Assembly (NCBI GenBank): GCA_002095075.2
Contig: LVCE01000001.1
Coordinates: 124,001-188,000 of the forward strand
Source: Francisella endosymbiont of Ornithodoros moubata
GTDB taxonomy: Bacteria > Pseudomonadota > Gammaproteobacteria > Francisellales > Francisellaceae
DNA: 64,000 nucleotides
Direction: 5' to 3'
Below the pieces are notes generated by a model. That model did not search any database. It was not told the origin of the DNA and saw only the letters and a list, made by a program, of their open reading frames with translations. The position numbers were made by a program, and so were the translations under genes. Below, in pieces: positions 44,780 to 54,683 of this stretch (its first letter is position 1; each line of letters starts with the position of its first letter).

Positions 44780-45159
44780 TGCAAAAAATCAAAATTAATA
44801 CTACTAATGCACCACAGGCTATAGGCTCATATGAGCAGGCTATAAAAATTGGTAATCTTGTTTACACTTCTGGACAAATAGGCCTTAAGCCTGATGGTAC
44901 TCTCTCTGGAGAGTGTATCAAGGAACAAACAACCCAAGTTATGCAAAATCTAAAGGCAGTATTAGAGGCAGCAGGCTCTAATCTAGATAAAGTAGTTAAA
45001 GCGACTATTTTTATCAAAGATATGACTGAGTTTAAGATAATTGATGAGGTTTATAGTTCATTTTTTGATGGTAATTTTCCAGCTCGTTCATGTGTTGAAG
45101 TTACGAGATTACCAAAGGATGTGAGAGTTGAAATAGAAGCAATCGCAATTACTGAGTAG
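44779..45159 (+). CDS. ridA: 2-iminobutanoate/2-iminopropanoate deaminase RidA
   Basis: Hydrolyses reactive enamine/imine intermediates made by PLP enzymes such as threonine dehydratase. The product has 126 residues, the family norm. It shows APQAIGSYEQAIKIGNLVYT (active pocket Tyr), SGQIGL, the conserved arginine in PARSCVEVTRLPKDVRVEIE and the final EAIAITE. The ATG overlaps the stop of the dead SulP gene (TAATG), so it was translationally coupled to a gene that no longer makes a full protein. A strong terminator overlaps its stop. Confidence 0.96.
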   Translation: MQKIKINTTNAPQAIGSYEQAIKIGNLVYTSGQIGLKPDGTLSGECIKEQTTQVMQNLKAVLEAAGSNLDKVVKATIFIKDMTEFKIIDEVYSSFFDGNFPARSCVEVTRLPKDVRVEIEAIAITE

Positions 45160-45187
45160 AAAATTACTCAGTTTTATTTTTTTAATT
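45151..45187 (+). terminator. Intrinsic terminator overlapping the ridA stop
   Basis: ACTGAGTA (45151-45158) and TACTCAGT (45165-45172) form a perfect 8-base stem with a 6-base loop, followed by TTTATTTTTTT. The last ridA codons and stop lie inside the 5' arm. Confidence 0.85.
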
Positions 45188-45293
45188 TCAAACTAATTCA
45201 GTTGAAGATATTTTTTCTAAATTATATAAATAGTTTACTTAGGATACTAATATAAGCCATATTTATTATGACTTATAAATTTTAAGAGTTAGT

Positions 45294-46519
45294 ATAAAAA
45301 TTTTTCGCTACCTATATGCTTAGTTTTGCTTGGTATATAAGAGTATTGCTTGGAATTTTTACACCGCACTTTGCAATAGCATTGAAGCCTTTTGCAGATG
45401 TTTTTGTTAAGTTTATAAAACTTATGATAATTTCTTACCTTGGTTTCTGGTATCGTGGCAATGAATGATCCGACAAACGAGGTAAAATAGGTGGAATAGC
45501 ATTATTATATTTTTTTGCAATGACTATTGTAGCTCTAGCAATAGGGATGCTTACAGCAAATCTACTTGATCTTGTTTTAGGGGTTGGGTATTAATTCTAA
45601 TTCCTTGGATGCCAGTGCTGCAAAAGCTTACATCGGAGATGTAGAGCATAGTAGTGGAATTCAAGATTTCTTTATGAGTATTATTCCTGATTCTTTTACA
45701 GGCGCTTTTACTGGTGGAGATATTTTACAGGTACTTTTCGTATTAGATATTATTTGCTGTTGATTTAGTAATGTATGGTGAGCAAGGTAAATTAATACCT
45801 GATGCTATCTAAAGCTTATCTAAAGTATTTTTTAAGATAATACATGTCATTATGTATTATTCACCGATAGCTGCATGTACAGCTATTGGCTACATTATTG
45901 CAATGTATGGAACCGTTACTCTGATAGGACTTTTAGGCTTATTATGTTTTTATATTACCTGTTTGATATTTATAGTAGTTTTTTTAGGAGTTATATTAAA
46001 ACTATATTGAGGTATAAATATTTTTAGATTGTTAGGATATATTAAAACTTAAATATTAATTGTTTTAAGAACTTCATCTTCAGAACCAGTTTTACCAAAT
46101 TTGATGGAACAACTTGAAAAACTAGGCTGTGATAAATCAGTTATAAGACTAGTAATACCAACAGGATATTTTTTTAATTAGATGGTACAGCTATTTATCA
46201 CTAGCAAGTAATATTTATAGCACAAGCTTTAGGCATAGAGCTTAGTTTTGTCAGCAAGTTTTTGCTGTTAATTATGGTAATTAGCTCAAAAGTATCAGCT
46301 GGATTTACAGGTAGTGTATTTATAATACTTACTAAGTATACTTAGTGCCTTAGAGTTGTGCCTGTAGCTGGGATTGTGATTATCTTAGGTATATATAGAT
46401 TTATGTCAGAAGGGCGAGTAATCACAAATATGATAGGAATCACCATAGATACAATTATTTTATCTAAATGGCAGAAGAAATTAGATATTGATAGATTAAA
46501 ACAAGAGTTAAGAACTTAG
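45294..46519 (+). pseudogene. Dicarboxylate/amino acid:cation symporter, degraded with lost start
   Basis: DAACS-family carrier (DctA/GltP type). The expected N-terminus reads from an ATA at 45294 (IKIFRYLYA, stop), suggesting ATG became ATA. Legible later parts are VLLGIFTPHFAIALKPFADV, FVKFIKLMI, IGGIALLYFFAMTIVALAIG, SIIPDSFTGAFTGGDILQV, the transport-core [20 protein letters not shown] (serine-rich loop SSSE) and [15 protein letters not shown] (the NxDGTA motif). At least eight stops or shifts are seen; this is one of the older wrecks here. Confidence 0.85.
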
Positions 46520-46520
46520 C

Positions 46521-48170
46521 TTATAATTTAATAACTCTATCAAACTTATCTAAAAGCTTAGCATTATGAGTTATAAAAATAACCGTTTTATTGTGCATAA
46601 GTCCAATTAGGTTTTCAAAAACTAATCTTTCAGTCTCTTTATCTAGTCCTTCTGTAGGTTCATCTAAGATAAGTATAGGTTTATGTTGTAAGAATGCACG
46701 AGCTAAAGCTAAACGCTTCTGTTGACCACCTGATAGTTGTCTACCAAGCTCACCAGTCCATGTATTAAGCCCTTTTGGAAGTGATTCAACATGTTTTCTC
46801 AGCTTAACTTTTTCTAAAGCTTTAAGAAGTTGATCCTCCGAAGCATTATCTTTAGCAATAACTAGATTTTCCTTGATAGTTGTATTAAAGATATGTGGAG
46901 ATTGGTTTATCACGGTCATTAGATTTCTAAGTTGATGCTCATTAAATTCTTTAATGTTTTTACTGCCAATAGTTATTTCACCACCATTGACATCCCAAAA
47001 TCTAGCTAAAAGATTAATGATAGTAGATTTACCTTTCCCTGTGGGTGCAAAAAGGGCAACCTTTTCATTCTGTTTGATTTCTAAGCAAAAATCTTTAAGC
47101 ACAGATTGCTCTGAGTTATATCCAAAATCAACTCTATTAAAATTAATATTATAGTTATCTAACTGTATATCAGAATTTACTGGATACTCAATATCTGCTT
47201 TAGCATCTGTGATGTTTAAAATCCGCTTTGAAGCAGAAAGTGTTTTACCAAGATATTGGTATGCTAATGGCAAAGGCATAATTGATTCAGACATTGCCAT
47301 TATTGCAAGGAATATTAACGCTATAAATGCACCATTAATATAGCCATTTTGAGTTAGTTTAACTGCGAAGATTGTAATCATAACAACAGTTAAACCTAGT
47401 GCTAAAGTAATTAATGCATTACCAAAGCCACTAATAATACTAATTTTTTCTTCTTGCTTTAATAATTTAGAGTTTTGTTGTTTTATATTCTCAAAATGCT
47501 TACCTTCTAAATCAAAGATTTTTAGTTCAGCTAGAGAGTTTACATGTTCTGTAATGTTAGTTTTTATTTCAGCACTAATCTGATTAAGATCTTGAGTTTT
47601 TTTCATAGCCATAAAGCTACTAATCAAAGGTATAATAAAGCCTATTACTAGTAAAGATAAGAATGTTAATAAAGCCAACCTGAAACTAAAAAAACTAAAT
47701 AGCAAAGCTATAGTGATATTAGCTAAGATAAATACAATTGTTGGAGAGATTATACGAATATATAGATTATCTAAAGCGCCGATATCATTAACTAGGCGTG
47801 TAAGTAAATCACCACTTTTGTATTTATATAAGTGAGAGGGTACAAGAGGTTCAAGCTTTTTGTAGAACCAAACACGAATATCTGTAATTATTCTAAAAGT
47901 CGCTTCATGTGTTAGTATTCTTTCACCATATCTACTTAGAATTCTACCAAGAGAAAAAGAGCGTACTCCAGCAGAAGGATAAAAATAATTAAATGAAGTA
48001 GCTATAGCATAAGTAGTTGTTGCTAAATATCCAGTATATGAGATAAACCAGCCAGATAATGATATTAGCCCAATTCCCATAAGTATCGCTGACCATGCAA
48101 GTAGAGTACCTAAAAGCATCCATTGAGTTTGATTTTTAAACAGCTTTATAAAAGGGATTAAATTTCTCAT
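46521..48170 (-). CDS. cydC: Heterodimeric ABC exporter subunit CydC
   Basis: With CydD it exports cysteine and glutathione to the periplasm, needed to assemble cytochrome bd oxidase. The product has 549 residues: six membrane helices (about 10-300), then an ATPase domain with APTGKGKST (about 376), signature LSGGQQKRLALARA (about 478), Walker B LILDEPTEGLD and the H-loop histidine in FITHNAK. The first Walker A glycine is replaced by alanine. Its ATG overlaps the cydD stop by four bases. Confidence 0.93.
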   Translation of the reverse strand: MRNLIPFIKLFKNQTQWMLLGTLLAWSAILMGIGLISLSGWFISYTGYLATTTYAIATSFNYFYPSAGVRSFSLGRILSRYGERILTHEATFRIITDIRVWFYKKLEPLVPSHLYKYKSGDLLTRLVNDIGALDNLYIRIISPTIVFILANITIALLFSFFSFRLALLTFLSLLVIGFIIPLISSFMAMKKTQDLNQISAEIKTNITEHVNSLAELKIFDLEGKHFENIKQQNSKLLKQEEKISIISGFGNALITLALGLTVVMITIFAVKLTQNGYINGAFIALIFLAIMAMSESIMPLPLAYQYLGKTLSASKRILNITDAKADIEYPVNSDIQLDNYNINFNRVDFGYNSEQSVLKDFCLEIKQNEKVALFAPTGKGKSTIINLLARFWDVNGGEITIGSKNIKEFNEHQLRNLMTVINQSPHIFNTTIKENLVIAKDNASEDQLLKALEKVKLRKHVESLPKGLNTWTGELGRQLSGGQQKRLALARAFLQHKPILILDEPTEGLDKETERLVFENLIGLMHNKTVIFITHNAKLLDKFDRVIKL

Positions 48171-49945
48171 GCTGTTACCTCATTTCTATAGAAATTATAG
48201 AATTTACTTTGAGTACTAACTAGTTCTTTAAATGTTCCTATTTCAATTATTTTTCCATCTGCTAAAACTACAATTCTATCCACATGCTCTAAAAAACTTA
48301 GTTTATGAGTTAATATGATAACAGTTTTATTGTGCCAGTTTGCTTTAAGTGATTCGATAATTTTTTCTTCACTATTTTTATCAAGACTTACTGTAGGTTC
48401 ATCAAGGATAAGAACATCATGTGGCTTGAGGTACGCTCGAACTAGAGCTAATCTTTGTGCTTGACCACCTGATAAACCGATATTTTGTTCACCAATTTCT
48501 GTAGCTAAACCATTGTTTAAAGATTCAATAAACTCTTTAAGCTCAGCATTTGTGATAGCTGCGGTAATTTCTTGATCACTAGCATCGTTGTTTGCTAATA
48601 GTAAATTATCTTTTATTGTTCCTTTGAATAGCAAGGAGTTTTGTCCTAACCAAGAGATGTTTCTTAGCCAAGATTTTTCTTCGAGATCCTTTAGTTCGTT
48701 ATTGTCGTTAATTAGAATACTGCCTTGATATTTTGTAAAACCAAGTAGAGTGTTTATTAGTGTTGTTTTACCAGCGCCACTAGCGCCAACTATAGCTATT
48801 TTTTCTTTATCCTTGATTTCTAGAGAAATATTATCAAGAGCTATCTTTTCAGCATATTTAACAGTTAAATTTTTAATTTTGATATTATTGATTTTATCAG
48901 TAAATATTTTATCTCTAGCCTGATGAGAAGGTTGCATTTCAAATATCTTAGCAATCTCTAGAGCAGCACCAACAGCTTCAGCTTTTGCGTGATAATGTGT
49001 GCTAAGTTCACGCAATGGCATAAAAAATTCTGGAGCAAGTAGTAGTATAAATAAACCGCCCTGCAAAGTAATATTATCCAGTGACCACCAGATATCATTA
49101 TCTGCGCCTGTATTTATAAAGCCCATGCCAAGATATATTGCTACCAATGCGATAGAAGCTGCGGCAAAAAGTTCTAAAATTGCTGATGATAAAAAAGCAA
49201 TTTTAAGTACTTTCATAGTTCTAATTCTATAATTATCAGAAGCTAGAAAAATAGTTTGAATATGGCTTTTACTTTTATCAAAAAGCTTAAGTGTAGTTAG
49301 ACCTTTCAGCGTATCTAGAAAAGTTAGACTCATTCTAGCAAGTGCCTTGAAATGCTTTTGGCTCTCAGATTCAGCACCTAAACCAATTAGTACCATAAAA
49401 AGTGGAATAAGTGGCGCACATATCAATAGAAGTATTCCACAGACTATACTTTGTGGGAATATGAATACTAAAATAGCTAAAGGCATTAATCCAGATAGAG
49501 TTACTTGAGGTAAAAATTTAGTCAAGAAACCTGTCAAGCCTTCAACTTGTTCCATCGCACTTGTAATTATATTCGCATTAGAGGTTTTATTTAACTCAAT
49601 TGGACCGAGTTGATTTACATGAGTCAAGATATCTTCACGAATTTGTTTCTTAACTATTGTAGCTGCTTTATAACTTACAATCTCTCTAATCCAACTAAGA
49701 CTAGCTCTAATTAAGACTATAAGGCTAATTAGAACAAAATAAATACTAAGTTGGCTTTGTGTCGAATTTTGTAGATATGCATCGTAGGATATATGAGCTA
49801 ATAAATATAATTGTCCGATTAATAGCAAGCCACTTAAAAAAGCTATAAGTACAGCTAGCTTAACCAATCCTTTAGTAGGATAAGAGATTTGTTTCAGCCA
49901 TTTTCTAGCTACTTTTTTATCTTCTTTTGAAGCGTCTGAAAGCAT
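48167..49945 (-). CDS. cydD: Heterodimeric ABC exporter subunit CydD
   Basis: Partner of CydC in cysteine/glutathione export for cytochrome bd biogenesis. The product has 592 residues: N-terminal six-helix exporter domain, then the ATPase with IVGASGAGKTTLIN (about 385), GLSGGQAQRLALVRAYL (about 490), VLILDEPTVSLD and ILTHKLSF. All canonical motifs are intact. It is first in the operon, with an extended -10 promoter just upstream. Confidence 0.95.
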   Translation of the reverse strand: MLSDASKEDKKVARKWLKQISYPTKGLVKLAVLIAFLSGLLLIGQLYLLAHISYDAYLQNSTQSQLSIYFVLISLIVLIRASLSWIREIVSYKAATIVKKQIREDILTHVNQLGPIELNKTSNANIITSAMEQVEGLTGFLTKFLPQVTLSGLMPLAILVFIFPQSIVCGILLLICAPLIPLFMVLIGLGAESESQKHFKALARMSLTFLDTLKGLTTLKLFDKSKSHIQTIFLASDNYRIRTMKVLKIAFLSSAILELFAAASIALVAIYLGMGFINTGADNDIWWSLDNITLQGGLFILLLAPEFFMPLRELSTHYHAKAEAVGAALEIAKIFEMQPSHQARDKIFTDKINNIKIKNLTVKYAEKIALDNISLEIKDKEKIAIVGASGAGKTTLINTLLGFTKYQGSILINDNNELKDLEEKSWLRNISWLGQNSLLFKGTIKDNLLLANNDASDQEITAAITNAELKEFIESLNNGLATEIGEQNIGLSGGQAQRLALVRAYLKPHDVLILDEPTVSLDKNSEEKIIESLKANWHNKTVIILTHKLSFLEHVDRIVVLADGKIIEIGTFKELVSTQSKFYNFYRNEVTA

Positions 49946-49976
49946 TTAGATATTTTTTAATTTTAGTATTGTTTAG

Positions 49977-49985
49977 ATTATAGCA
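49977..49985 (-). promoter_or_regulatory. Extended -10 promoter for cydDC
   Basis: On the minus strand TGC is directly followed by TATAAT, about 35 bases upstream of the cydD ATG. No good -35 is seen, which is usual for extended -10 promoters. Confidence 0.55.
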
Positions 49986-50095
49986 TAATCAACCTCTAAA
50001 CTTCTTAAACCTAGCTAAACTCAACCATGAAATATAGTAAATTTATAAGTTTTATGGTAATTTCTATATTACCCAAATAAAGCTTAAAAGGAAGT

Positions 50096-50371
50096 ATACA
50101 AAACAAATATCTTTATTTATTAATCACAGTAAGTTTACTGGTACCGCCACTATTGTGTAGCACAACATCTCAACCTACCGCTATGGATGTGCCAGCATAG
50201 GTTGTTAATAGTGATGCAAATATAACACAGGCTCAATCTCAGACTGCAAAAACATTGAATGACGTTGAGTCTGAAGATGCTAAAGCAAATATAGAGAAAT
50301 CTGACAAAGCTGCAAAAACAAATCAAGAAATAATAGATATAAATGAAGCAGCCCATGGTATGGTTAGTTAA
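50096..50371 (+). pseudogene. Small lipoprotein, start codon and frame damaged
   Basis: One frame from about 50096 reads a leader (YLYLLITVSLLVPPLLC, a lipobox-like cysteine), STTSQPTAMDVPA, a TAG, then VVNSDANITQAQSQTAKTLN and a charged helical stretch (EDAKANIEKSDKAAKTNQEI) ending in HGMVS at TAA 50369-50371. The codon where a start is expected is ATA, after AAGGAAG. The mature part is rich in Ala, Lys, Asp, Asn and Thr. The family is unknown; its neighbour downstream has similar composition. Confidence 0.5.
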
Positions 50372-50416
50372 TATCTAGAATGGGTCTGAAAATAAAAAAG
50401 TAAAAAGAGATTTATA

Positions 50417-50807
50417 ATGAAGAGATTAGCTTTAACATTAATTGCCACGATAGGTCTGTCTGTATCGCCAGTGGTTTGCTAATGAAGGATTAACTAATTT
50501 AACCACACAAACAGATTCATATCAAACAGGTAAGAAATTAGGTCAAAATGTTAAACAGTTACAAACTGATATAAAAATAACGATATCTCAGGTTTCTAAA
50601 AAAATAGATCAAACTTCAAAAGACATTGAGAAAGATACTTCACAAGCTGCTAATAAGGTAGTCAATAAAGCCAAAGTTGTTCAAGCTAAGCTAACAAAGC
50701 AAACAGATAAAAGTGAAGATGCATTAGAAAAAATGGCAAATAATACCCAAGATAAAGCCCAGAGCTTTAAACAAGGCTTTGATGATGGTGGTGATAAAAC
50801 ATTCTAG
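50417..50807 (+). pseudogene. Exported Lys/Thr/Gln-rich helical protein, frameshifted in the signal peptide
   Basis: The ATG at 50417 opens a signal peptide (MKRLALTLIATIGLSVSPVV) that stops at TAA. One base away, the mature part FANEGLTNLTTQTDSYQTGK continues for about 100 codons to TAG 50805-50807. It has repeated helix-forming segments (DIKITISQVSKKIDQTSKDI, KVVNKAKVVQAKLTKQTDKS). One added T in GGTTTGCTAAT would restore the frame. The low-complexity amphipathic composition suggests an elongated or coiled-coil periplasmic protein. I do not recognise a family. Confidence 0.6.
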
Positions 50808-50835
50808 CTAAGTAAAAAATTATGGTGATAGCTAT

Positions 50836-51036
50836 ATGAAAAAATTCCTTAAAAGAATCATCGAAAATATAAATATTCCTCTTGTGATTTTTCTGATGCT
50901 TGTAGGAACTTTACTTTTAGTAGCAAATATAAGGAGCGAGATTATAAAAACTGCTAAAGAAACAGTTAATCAAGCCGTTAATAATGTTTCAAAAACTCTC
51001 AATAATGCTGCTAAAAGTAATAGCAATATAGTTTAG
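50836..51036 (+). CDS. Small membrane-anchored protein, unknown
   Basis: An intact 66-residue frame: basic start (MKKFLKRIIENI), one membrane helix (about 14-31, IPLVIFLMLVGTLLLVAN) and a C-terminal amphipathic tail rich in Asn, Lys, Ala and Thr (KETVNQAVNNVSKTLNNAAK). It begins 28 bases after the preceding broken gene on the same strand and shares that gene's tail composition, so the three small genes probably formed an operon. It is the only intact one. No function can be assigned. Confidence 0.55.
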   Translation: MKKFLKRIIENINIPLVIFLMLVGTLLLVANIRSEIIKTAKETVNQAVNNVSKTLNNAAKSNSNIV

Positions 51037-51044
51037 AAAATAAC

Positions 51045-52304
51045 TTACCTAAAGATAAATATAGTTGGATTTATTTTTATTTGTGTAATTACTTTGTAAA
51101 GTAGATGAATATTCCAATATATCATTGATAAGCTTGAAGCAACTGCAAGACCATATACGCCCCAATGAAGCGTAAAAATTACTCCTAGCACTATATTAAT
51201 AACTAGAGCGATATAGAAAACAAAACATGTGTTTTTTTCATATCCTGCCATATTAAGAATTGTAGCAACACAACCAGAGAGAACATTTATTATTTGTCCA
51301 ACCATTAATATACAAAATATAAAATACGATACGATATATTTTTTACCATACATTAAAGTGATTGGATAACCACAAATAATAAGCCCTAGAATAGCAAATA
51401 TTGAGAGTATAAATATAATTCTAGTATAAGAAGTTATTTTATTTTGAAACTCTTCTCTAGAACAATTTTTATAATCATCAGCAATTTGTGATAGTACATT
51501 TGAATTAACGGCATTTAATACAAAGCTAATTAAGGTACCAAGTTGTAGCGCAACACCATAGAGAGCAATATTTGCTGGAGTTGATAACACTTTTAAGATT
51601 ATGATATCTATTTGTGATAGTAACAATAAGCCCCACTGCATTAGAGCAAATGAGATGTTACTACCAATTGGTTTCGAGCTAGCAAAAGTATATTTTGATG
51701 TTTGAATAAGCCATATAGATGTTGTATATATTGTCATGATAATCATCATCGTACCAATAAGCATGGTGGTATCTTTTATGTACAAAAACATAAAAACTAT
51801 GGTTAAGAAGAGCATAATAATTCTCAGACCAAGTTGAAGTAAGTTAGCAAGAATGACTACTCTTCTGGCAACAAAGAAAGATTGGAATATATTCGCCATA
51901 AAAAATGGTATGGCGAATAGCAGTGCAAAGTTCTCTATCGAATTATCATGATATTCAGAGTGATTATAAAAGATCATTATAGCAATTATTATAATTACTA
52001 TAGCGAAACCTCTTTTGAAATACCAATTATGAACTAAAAAAGTTTTTTTGTTTCTTTGAAATTTATCGACTAAATCTGATTTACCCCAAGTGCGTGCTAA
52101 GATACCACCGCCACCCATTGTCGCGATCACAGCTAAAATAGTTGCAGCTGTAACGCCAAAAATATAAAAACCATAATCACTAATAGTTAGATGTCGCGCT
52201 AAAAGAATAGCAGTAATAAAGGCACAGCCTTGACCTAGTGCTTGCACTATCATAGTCTGTAAAGATTTAGATAAAATATGATTAGAAAATATTTTTTTTA
52301 TCAA
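51045..52304 (-). CDS. Polysaccharide flippase-like membrane protein (Wzx/RfbX type)
   Basis: A 419-residue integral membrane protein with about twelve hydrophobic segments. The N-terminal region (MIVQALGQGCAFITAILLAR followed by HLTISDYGFYIFG) is typical of the MOP/polysaccharide-transporter superfamily that flips undecaprenyl-linked oligosaccharides. No glycosyltransferase genes adjoin it, so its substrate cannot be inferred. The chosen start is TTG at 52304; an ATG 17 codons inside is an alternative. The frame is intact. Confidence 0.75.
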   Translation of the reverse strand: MIKKIFSNHILSKSLQTMIVQALGQGCAFITAILLARHLTISDYGFYIFGVTAATILAVIATMGGGGILARTWGKSDLVDKFQRNKKTFLVHNWYFKRGFAIVIIIIAIMIFYNHSEYHDNSIENFALLFAIPFFMANIFQSFFVARRVVILANLLQLGLRIIMLFLTIVFMFLYIKDTTMLIGTMMIIMTIYTTSIWLIQTSKYTFASSKPIGSNISFALMQWGLLLLSQIDIIILKVLSTPANIALYGVALQLGTLISFVLNAVNSNVLSQIADDYKNCSREEFQNKITSYTRIIFILSIFAILGLIICGYPITLMYGKKYIVSYFIFCILMVGQIINVLSGCVATILNMAGYEKNTCFVFYIALVINIVLGVIFTLHWGVYGLAVASSLSMIYWNIHLLYKVITQIKINPTIFIFR

Positions 52305-52381
52305 TTTGTGTTAGTATTAAATTACGTCTAAAAAGATTTTAACAGTAAAGCATAGATAATATAAGAATAATTTCTACTAGG

Positions 52382-53281
52382 TTACTTTGCTTGAGAGTTA
52401 TTAAAAGTTTCTAATGCAATAGCAAGAGATCCTTTTACACCAGTGCTATCACCAAATGATGCAGGAACTATAAATTTAGTCATATCTTTTAACGCAGGAT
52501 AGTCAAGGTAGTTATTTAGATATTTAGTAACATTTTTGCGAATCATATCAAATAAGATTGTCTTATGCATTACACCACCACCGAGAATAATCCTCTCAGG
52601 AGAGAATGAGCATATATAGTTAACTAATGCTTTTGCTAAATATTCTGCCTCAAACTGCCATGCGATATAATCATCTGGTAATTTACTAGCTGAGCTAACA
52701 TTCCAGCGCCTATTAATTGCTGGACCAGATGCTAATCCCTCAACACAATTACCATGAAATGGACAACAACCTTCAAAGTTATCTTGTAGGTTTTGTGGTA
52801 TTAATAAATGACCAATTTCTGGATGCATTGCTCCTTGAACTAGCTGGTTATTACAAATAATTCCACCACCAACACCTGTACCAACGGTAAGGTAAATAAG
52901 ATTGCTGATATCTTGAGCACAGCCCCATAGTTGTTCACAGATTGCTGCCGCATTTACATCTGTATTAAATCCAATTGGACCTGAGTAGGCTGACTTCACA
53001 GCACCGACAATATCAAAATTTTGCCATGCTACTTTTGGAGTGTTTGTGATATGACCATAAGTTTTCGAGCTGGGATTAATATCAATAGGTCCAAAGCACG
53101 CCAAGCCTATAGCTTTAATATTATATTTGTTCTGATAATCTTTTAGAACCTTAATAACCTCAGACATCGTTTCGTTTGGAGTTGTTGTGTTTGTACGATG
53201 ATGCTCTATCACATTACCGTTGGTATCACCAATAGTTATAAAAAATTTGGTACCACCAGCTTCTATACCAGCTAAATACAT
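52382..53281 (-). CDS. ROK-family sugar kinase (fructokinase-like)
   Basis: ATP-dependent hexose kinase, 299 residues. The phosphate loop GIEAGGTKF (about 5-13), GPIGFNTDVNAAA (catalytic aspartate about 108), the LTVGTGVGGGII loop and the zinc-binding stretch HPEIGHL... with cysteines in GCCPFHGNCVEGLASGPA are present. The C-terminal PERIILGGGVMHK closes the nucleotide site. The GNCVEGLASGPA form is most like fructokinases of the ScrK type. It stands alone upstream of the flippase. This is the intact counterpart of the dead ROK gene at 18.7 kb. Confidence 0.85.
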   Translation of the reverse strand: MYLAGIEAGGTKFFITIGDTNGNVIEHHRTNTTTPNETMSEVIKVLKDYQNKYNIKAIGLACFGPIDINPSSKTYGHITNTPKVAWQNFDIVGAVKSAYSGPIGFNTDVNAAAICEQLWGCAQDISNLIYLTVGTGVGGGIICNNQLVQGAMHPEIGHLLIPQNLQDNFEGCCPFHGNCVEGLASGPAINRRWNVSSASKLPDDYIAWQFEAEYLAKALVNYICSFSPERIILGGGVMHKTILFDMIRKNVTKYLNNYLDYPALKDMTKFIVPASFGDSTGVKGSLAIALETFNNSQAK

Positions 53282-53388
53282 AAATCACTCTTTTGTCAAT
53301 AAAATTAGGTATAAAGATTTTAGCATTATTCGCTAATAATATTTAGATAATTACTCTTTAAAGAAATAAAAATAACAAATTTAGTGAT

Positions 53389-54669
53389 TTATTTAATAAC
53401 TGAAATTCCGCCCATATAGTTGATAAGAGCATCAGGAACCATTATAGAACCATCCTCCTGCTGATAGTTTTCAATAACTGCCAAAAGCGTTCTACCAACT
53501 GCCAAACCAGAACCATTTAGAGTATGTACAAACTCAGGCTTTTTCATGCTTGAATTTTTGTGTCGAGCTTTCATACGGCGTGCTTGGAAGTCACCGCACC
53601 AACTACATGAAGATATTTCTCTGTAAGTATTTTGCGATGGTAGCCATACTTCTAAGTCATAAGTTTTTTTAGCACTAAAGCCCATATCACCAGTACATAA
53701 CTTCATAACTCTATATGGTAGATTAAGTTTTTGTAAGACTTTTTCAGCATGTAATGTGAGTAACTCTAGAGACTCATCACCTTTATCTGCAGTAGTAATA
53801 TGTACTAATTCGACTTTTTCAAACTGATGCTGACGAATCATACCTTTAGTATCACGCCCATATGAGCCAGCTTCACTTCTAAAGCAAGGCGTATGCGCTG
53901 TATAGTATCTAGGTAAAGATTCTGTATCTAAAATTTCATCCTTTATTAGATTAGTGATTGGGACCTCTGCTGTAGGTATTAAGCTATATTCAAAATCTCC
54001 CTCAAGCTTAAAAAGATCAGCAGCAAATTTTGGTAACTGTCCAGTACCGTATAAACTATCATTATTAACTAGATATGGCACATATAATTCTTCATAACCA
54101 TGTTTTTCCGTATGCATATCAAGCATAAACTGTGATAGAGCACGATGTAGTTTAGCGACCTTATTTTTCAGTACCATAAAGCGACTACCAGTAATTTTAG
54201 CTGCGGCTTTAAAATCAATCATCTTAAGGATTTCACCAATATCAGCATGATCTTTTGCTGGAGTTTCTGGGTGAAACTCACGCGGTGTTCCCCATCTTCT
54301 TATTTCTATATTATCATTCTTATCTTTGCCAACTGGTACATCATCAGCAGGAAGATTTGGCATTGATAGTAGCGTTTGATTTATAGAATCTTGTAGCTCT
54401 TTAAGCTCTTTTTCAATAATTTTGAGTTCTTCATTAATTTGATTAACTCTAGCAAAGATATCACTAGTATCTTTACCTTTAGCTTTTCTTTGACCTATTT
54501 CTTTTGAGATAGTATTGCGCTGTGATTGTAGATTTTGAGTTCTTTCTTGTAGATATTTTCTTTTTTGCTTTTGGGCTTCAAATTCAGCTATATCAAACTT
54601 ATAACCTCTAGTTGCAAGCTTTTTGGCAACTTGTTGTAAATTATCCTTAATATATTTAGCATCAAGCAT
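53389..54669 (-). CDS. serS: Seryl-tRNA synthetase
   Basis: Charges tRNA-Ser. The product has 426 residues, normal. The N-terminal antiparallel coiled coil (about residues 30-100, [20 protein letters not shown]) is followed by the class II core. Motif 2 is in [20 protein letters not shown] (about 260) with HQFEKVEL, and motif 3 in [20 protein letters not shown] (about 380). The C-terminal [11 protein letters not shown] matches the family. It lies 14 bases downstream of gpmI on the same strand, so the two are likely co-transcribed. Confidence 0.97.
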   Translation of the reverse strand: MLDAKYIKDNLQQVAKKLATRGYKFDIAEFEAQKQKRKYLQERTQNLQSQRNTISKEIGQRKAKGKDTSDIFARVNQINEELKIIEKELKELQDSINQTLLSMPNLPADDVPVGKDKNDNIEIRRWGTPREFHPETPAKDHADIGEILKMIDFKAAAKITGSRFMVLKNKVAKLHRALSQFMLDMHTEKHGYEELYVPYLVNNDSLYGTGQLPKFAADLFKLEGDFEYSLIPTAEVPITNLIKDEILDTESLPRYYTAHTPCFRSEAGSYGRDTKGMIRQHQFEKVELVHITTADKGDESLELLTLHAEKVLQKLNLPYRVMKLCTGDMGFSAKKTYDLEVWLPSQNTYREISSCSWCGDFQARRMKARHKNSSMKKPEFVHTLNGSGLAVGRTLLAVIENYQQEDGSIMVPDALINYMGGISVIK

Positions 54670-54683
54670 TTTACCTAAAATCC

